Translations under genes and position numbers: made by a program
The notes under the pieces: generated by a model
What the model saw: the letters and a program-made list of their open reading frames with translations, nothing else
What the model was told of the DNA's origin: nothing
The model's database searches: none
Origin: JBGTKH01 sp041744735
Lineage (GTDB): Bacteria; Planctomycetota; Planctomycetia; Pirellulales; Pirellulaceae
Assembly (NCBI GenBank): GCA_041744735.1
Contig: JBGTKH010000281.1
Span: 1-8,677 of the forward strand
DNA: 8,677 nucleotides
Direction of reading: 5' to 3'
Shown: positions 7,074-8,677 of the stretch, in pieces
Position numbering within the stretch: the stretch's first letter is position 1
Layout: each line of letters begins with the position of its first letter

Positions 7074-7084
7074 CACGTAACGTG
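7074..7084. promoter_or_regulatory. Palindrome CACGT-A-ACGTG in a divergent intergenic region
   Basis: An 11-bp odd palindrome, CACGTAACGTG, lies in the 157-bp space between the start codons of the signal peptidase and the divergent DUF2306 gene. Its position suits an operator for either gene. There is no second copy nearby beyond a partial ATGTAACGCACG just to its left, and no regulator is encoded in the window, so this remains a guess from position and symmetry. Confidence 0.25.
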
Positions 7085-7148
7085 TCGTGGCAGAAGTCTA
7101 GTTTTCGTGGGATGAAGTGCGCTCAGTACTTTGCACGCCGGTCAGCGG

Positions 7149-7157
7149 TGTTACGAT
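7149..7157 (+). promoter_or_regulatory. Possible extended -10 promoter of the DUF2306 gene
   Basis: The plus strand reads TGTTACGAT, a TGn extension followed by TACGAT (7152-7157, four of six TATAAT positions). A weak -35 candidate TTTGCA (7130-7135) is 16 nt upstream. Transcription would start at about 7164-7165, right at the preferred ATG at 7165, implying a leaderless mRNA. That agrees with the absence of a Shine-Dalgarno site before this ATG. Confidence 0.3.
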
Positions 7158-7164
7158 AGAGCTT

Positions 7165-7824
7165 ATGCAGAAAACCAGTTCATTCACGATTCCGCGCGTG
7201 CTTACAATCTTGGCAGCGCTATTGATCTGGAAAGTGACCCTGAGCGTATTGATCGAATACCGAAACTACGTTCCGCCCAATTTTGAGTCGGACTTTTTGC
7301 GCGGGCGGGAATCGTATTTCTGGGGCGCATACCGGTGGGCGTTCTACACACATCTGGTCACCGGTCCCGCGTCACTTATTCTCGGCACGATTCTGGTCAG
7401 CGAACGATTCCGAAGAATGGTACCGACTTGGCACCGTCGGCTGGGACGCGTGCAAGGTGTCTGCGTTTTGCTGCTCGTTGTACCCAGCGGTCTATGGATG
7501 GCCCGTTACGCGGCGACGGGCGGCATCGCGGCTGCCGGACTTGGCTCGCTGGCGATCGTCACTGCGGCGTGCGTTGTCCTGGGGTGGAGATCAGCGGTCA
7601 TACGAAGATTTGCCGACCACCGACGCTGGATGTGGCGCACCTTCATTCTCTTGTGCTCGGCGGTCGTGATCCGGTTGATCGGTGGATTGGCGACGGTCGC
7701 CGGTTTCGATGCCCTCTGGCTCTACCCGCTTTCGACCTGGGCCAGTTGGCTCGTGCCGCTGCTGGTTTTCGAGTCCAGCCAGTTCCTCAACCCGCCCGCC
7801 GAACGTGTCGCAACATCCATCTAG
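7165..7824 (+). CDS. DUF2306 family integral membrane protein
   Basis: The 219-residue protein has about six predicted membrane helices (near 10-30, 59-78, 96-113, 121-140, 158-178 and 184-202). It matches the DUF2306 pattern: YTHLVTGPASLILG (61-74) with His63, PTWHRRLGRV (87-96) with His90, the basic signature DHRRWMWR (151-158) with His152, and a later Arg170. The conserved histidines inside or next to helices recall heme- or metal-binding membrane proteins, but the family's function is not established and none is assigned here. The frame is also open from GTG at 7117, which would add 16 residues; I prefer ATG 7165 because the added segment is not hydrophobic or family-like and a possible -10 element lies in it. 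The TAG stop (7822-7824) is the first base group of a 251-bp repeat element. It is divergent from the signal peptidases and convergent with the DUF1559 gene. Confidence 0.85.
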   Translation: MQKTSSFTIPRVLTILAALLIWKVTLSVLIEYRNYVPPNFESDFLRGRESYFWGAYRWAFYTHLVTGPASLILGTILVSERFRRMVPTWHRRLGRVQGVCVLLLVVPSGLWMARYAATGGIAAAGLGSLAIVTAACVVLGWRSAVIRRFADHRRWMWRTFILLCSAVVIRLIGGLATVAGFDALWLYPLSTWASWLVPLLVFESSQFLNPPAERVATSI

Positions 7825-7871
7825 TGCGTCGTCAAACCGAAAACTTAGGGTTGCGGTTGTGAGCCGACGGC

Positions 7872-7998
7872 GCTAGCGGCCTGTTGATATACTCGGAGTT
7901 TCAAAAATAGCGGCGTGCATCGTAACCCGAAGCGTTAGCGAGGGCGGAGAAAACGCCCTCGCTAACGCTTCGGGTTTCTAAATCAACAGGCCGCTAGC
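7872..7998. repeat. Middle inverted repeat, 17-bp perfect arms
   Basis: The arms GCTAGCGGCCTGTTGAT (7872-7888) and its exact reverse complement (7982-7998) enclose 93 nt. They overlap the inner edge of the outer left arm and lie inside the outer right arm. The enclosed DNA is asymmetric: 35 nt on the left and 5 nt on the right of the inner hairpin, as expected if one repeat had inserted into another. Confidence 0.8.
7924..7976. terminator. Strong perfect hairpin between convergent genes, possible bidirectional terminator
   Basis: The 23-bp arms 7924-7946 and 7954-7976 are perfect reverse complements around the loop GAGAAAA. The stem core is CCGAAGCGTTAGCGAGGGCG. It lies between the converging DUF2306 and DUF1559 genes, where a two-way terminator would be expected. 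Neither side has a true U-tract (TTTCTAAAT follows on the plus strand), so termination is an inference from stem strength and place. It may simply be a REP-like dispersed palindrome. Confidence 0.6.
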
Positions 7999-8024
7999 CG
8001 CGGGTGCCCGGCCGCGGCCCGACG

Positions 8025-8677
8025 CTAGCGCGTTCGGCTCACCCTAAAATTGCGCTTTGACGGTGCACTAGTATAGTCCGCCTCTTGAGCAACCGCGTCG
8101 TCGTGTCCATCGATCGTAATCAGGGCACGAAGTCTTGCTGGGTTCGACTGAGAGCCCAAGAAGGAAACGCTGCCGTCTACAAAAACCGCTTGAACGCCGC
8201 CAGGATGAGGCAGCCTGTCAGCGGCTGCAAGATTCAGAATCCATTGCTCACTCGCATCGGTGGGTGACATCCAGTGGACGTGATGCTCGGAATCGACATC
8301 GATGACTGTCAGAGTCAGATGAAGGCCGTCGGTAATCTCGGCAAGTCTTCGTGGCTCGGTCGGTCGAAAGCAGCCACCGGGGGCAACGATGGCGAGGTAC
8401 GAAGTGTGGTCCGCGGGACAATTAGCCGAAGGGCACCGATACACGTTAGGCCGCGCCTCGTATGCTTCTTTGTTCGCCGGATCATCCCAGGGTTTGGAGC
8501 GATCGATCTGCTCGTACAGCGCCTCTTGTTCCAAATACGGCAGAATCAGCGTTCGCCAACTGTGCAGAGGTTTCCCTTCGCCATCGACCGTGTAAGCCGG
8601 GGGCAGGCAATGGTAATCCGATTCATAGTTCAGCAAGGCCAGCCCAATCCGCTTGAGGTTATTGACACATTCCGTAC
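8025..8677 (-). CDS. DUF1559 / H-X9-DG prepilin-like protein (5' end outside window)
   Basis: The frame runs from the right edge to TAG at 8027-8025 and shows about 216 residues; the N-terminus, normally with a prepilin-type leader and hydrophobic helix, is cut off. Visible family marks are ECVNNLKRIGLALLNYE at the edge, LPPAYTVDGEGKPLHSWRT, LPYLEQEALYEQID, VYRCPSA, and the closing H-P-G-G-V-Q-A-V-F-V-D-G, which has the exact H-X9-DG spacing of the TIGR04294 motif. DUF1559 proteins are greatly expanded in planctomycetes and are thought to be type II secretion or pilin-like surface proteins; individual roles are unknown. An internal TTG at 8636 is not the start, because family sequence continues upstream of it. 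The last 15 codons and the stop lie within the right arm of the 7821-8071 repeat element, so the native C-terminus may have been replaced. Confidence 0.92.
   Translation of the reverse strand, partial: TECVNNLKRIGLALLNYESDYHCLPPAYTVDGEGKPLHSWRTLILPYLEQEALYEQIDRSKPWDDPANKEAYEARPNVYRCPSANCPADHTSYLAIVAPGGCFRPTEPRRLAEITDGLHLTLTVIDVDSEHHVHWMSPTDASEQWILNLAAADRLPHPGGVQAVFVDGSVSFLGSQSNPARLRALITIDGHDDAVAQEADYTSAPSKRNFRVSRTR

Larger units (their letters stand above)
7821..8071. mobile_element. MITE-like element with long terminal inverted repeats and nested palindromes
   Basis: The ends are imperfect inverted repeats: left 7821-7879, right 8022-8071. Over about 49 aligned positions 41 match, with one 9-nt insertion (7852-7860) in the left arm. 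Both outer ends read CTAGTGC inward. Inside are a second inverted repeat (7872-7888 with 7982-7998, 17 bp perfect) and a third (7924-7946 with 7954-7976, 23 bp perfect). There is no room for a transposase. CTAG at both tips may be target duplication or part of the repeat. I infer a non-autonomous element or a composite of REP-like palindromes; other copies would be needed to prove mobility. Confidence 0.6.

Noticed and set aside
7821..8071. CRISPR array
   Set aside because: The repeats are inverted and nested, not direct repeats with regular unique spacers, and no cas genes are present.
8634..8636. TTG as the start of a complete DUF1559 gene
   Set aside because: The upstream codons spell the family sequence NNLKRIGLA in the same frame, so the gene continues past the window edge.

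Overview
The window reads as chromosomal DNA of a planctomycete, most likely Pirellulales or a close relative. The evidence is the gene content: a DUF1501 protein with a twin-arginine leader, a secreted PQQ-like beta-propeller that opens with D-W-P-Q-W-R-G-P, a DUF1559 / H-X9-DG protein, and two very large S26 signal peptidases with inserted domains. The intergenic spaces are rich in palindromic repeats. The lineage is inferred from these families; no phylogenetic marker gene is present.

Layout, left to right. Five genes on the minus strand fill positions 1-7007. In transcription order (right to left) they are an S26 signal peptidase with a smaller insert (5652-7007), a second larger paralogue (3699-5462), the LPS-export ATPase LptB (2751-3575), a secreted beta-propeller protein (1268-2569) and a DUF1501 protein cut by the left edge (1-1056). 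The gaps between them are 123-211 bp, so a single operon is possible but not shown; the beta-propeller gene has its own good extended -10 promoter. A small DUF2306 membrane protein (7165-7824) is divergent from the signal peptidases. It converges on a DUF1559 gene (8025-8677, minus) cut by the right edge.

Functionally the block is about the cell envelope: two membrane peptidases that would release exported proteins, the ATPase that drives lipopolysaccharide transport, and several exported or membrane proteins. The two signal peptidases share one unusual plan: catalytic Ser, a four-cysteine zinc-ribbon-like insert, catalytic Lys, a long beta-rich insert, then the GDN box. They look like an old tandem duplication.

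The most unusual material lies between the genes. A 251-bp MITE-like element (7821-8071) has roughly 49-bp imperfect terminal inverted repeats, both ending in CTAG, with two more inverted repeats nested inside. It supplies the stop codons of both genes it separates and encodes the last 15 residues of the DUF1559 protein. An inverted repeat at 1133-1199 carries compensatory base changes in its two arms. A 21-bp perfect inverted repeat (5508-5569) precedes the larger signal peptidase. Two oppositely oriented arrays of degenerate 7-bp repeats (3593-3634 and 3655-3703) lie between that gene and lptB. No RNA genes, CRISPR arrays, phage genes or transposase genes were seen.
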